DNA of 43,055 nucleotides from Aneurinibacillus aneurinilyticus ATCC 12856 (lineage in GTDB: Bacteria; Bacillota; Bacilli; Aneurinibacillales; Aneurinibacillaceae), in the NCBI RefSeq assembly GCF_000466385.1, contig NZ_KE952862.1, positions 8,510-51,564 on the forward strand, written 5' to 3'. A model generated the notes under the pieces. The model was not told where the DNA came from and made no database searches. It saw only the letters and a list, made by a program, of their open reading frames with translations. A program made the position numbers and the translations under genes. Numbering within the stretch: the first letter of the stretch is position 1; each line of letters opens with the position of its first letter. Of this stretch, positions 43,004-43,055 are shown one piece after another.

Positions 43004-43055
43004 GTACTATATTAAGTTACGCTTGATATTTTAACAGGGTAACGTGGTTGGAAGG
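43004..43055 (+). repeat. inverted-repeat element, copy D (cut by the window end)
   Basis: ATATTAAGTTACGCTTGATATTTT (about 43009-43032) and ACGTGGTTGGAAG (from 43042) match the left end of copy B (in its own orientation) and the core start GTGGTTGGAAG. The rest lies outside the window. The minus strand reads TTAAAA (43029-43034)-N17-TATAGT (43006-43011), pointing into the binding-protein gene with a leader of about 25 bases. Confidence 0.75.
43006..43034 (-). promoter_or_regulatory. outward promoter in the end of repeat copy D
   Basis: TTAAAA, 17 bases and TATAGT face the FecB/BtuF-type gene, whose start codon lies about 30 bases downstream of the -10. The same TIR position carries a TATATA box in copies A, B and C. 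Confidence 0.5.

Noticed and set aside
42977-43055. Cobalamin riboswitch or Fur box before the importer
   Set aside because: Neither the B12 box nor a 7-1-7 dyad is present in the available bases; more upstream sequence would be needed.

Overview
The window reads as a chromosomal segment of a Gram-positive, endospore-forming member of the Bacillales. Shine-Dalgarno sites are strong (AAGGAGG-like) and GTG/TTG starts are frequent. Spore genes are present (LytH-type and SleB-type hydrolases, YunB, a YhcN/YlaJ lipoprotein), along with SigI/RsgI, a sigma-D type promoter and the SufCDSUB operon. The gene order follows the Bacillus subtilis yutE-yutD-yutC-lipA-lytH-yunB-yunC-yunD-yunE, sufBUSDC and yusG-gcvH-yusE-yusI series, with other genes inserted. 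From memory, a Paenibacillaceae / Aneurinibacillus-like host is plausible; this is inference. Most genes lie on the minus strand. No rRNA, tRNA, CRISPR, prophage or insertion-sequence transposase was seen.

Layout. 1-2.4 kb: a Cys-rich SufR-like HTH regulator, a HepT/YutE-like protein, a 36-aa membrane peptide and two small plus-strand genes. 2.5-6.9 kb: yutD, a repeat-bearing YutC-like lipoprotein, lipA, and a lytH / L,D-transpeptidase pair. 6.9-14.8 kb: a methyltransferase, a broken SDR gene, an M32 carboxypeptidase, an amino-acid-type chemoreceptor behind a sigma-D promoter, a phytoene-desaturase-like flavoprotein, a nitronate monooxygenase and an acyl-CoA synthetase remnant. 14.9-21.8 kb: pdp, yunB, an NlpC/P60 hydrolase behind a c-di-AMP (ydaO) riboswitch, a DUF3891 protein, a broken AbrB-type transporter gene, a SleB-type hydrolase and an MFS transporter. 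21.9-31.9 kb: an HD-GYP protein, yunC, a small helical protein, yunD, yunE and the suf operon. 32-35.9 kb: two small unknown genes, rsgI-sigI with a SigI-type promoter, and a Cys-pair protein. 36-43 kb: yusG-like gene, gcvH, thioredoxin-like protein, peroxiredoxin with a PerR-like box, an aminotransferase, a YusI-like protein and a FecBCD/BtuFCD-type ABC importer.

How the genes connect. Suf builds Fe-S clusters, LipA consumes them to make lipoyl groups, and GcvH carries lipoyl, so an Fe-S/lipoate theme runs through the window. A cell-wall theme (LytH, L,D-transpeptidase, NlpC/P60, SleB, SigI/RsgI) is the second thread, with second-messenger links through a c-di-AMP riboswitch and an HD-GYP c-di-GMP phosphodiesterase.

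The most unusual signal is non-coding. Four related intergenic elements (18188-18382, 23783-23990, 35948-36100 and 43004 to the window end) share an inverted-repeat core and AT-rich ends. In each, an end carries a sigma-A-like promoter pointing out into the 5' side of the adjacent minus-strand gene. I know no named family that matches. A second, unrelated palindromic element (23991-24097) abuts one copy.
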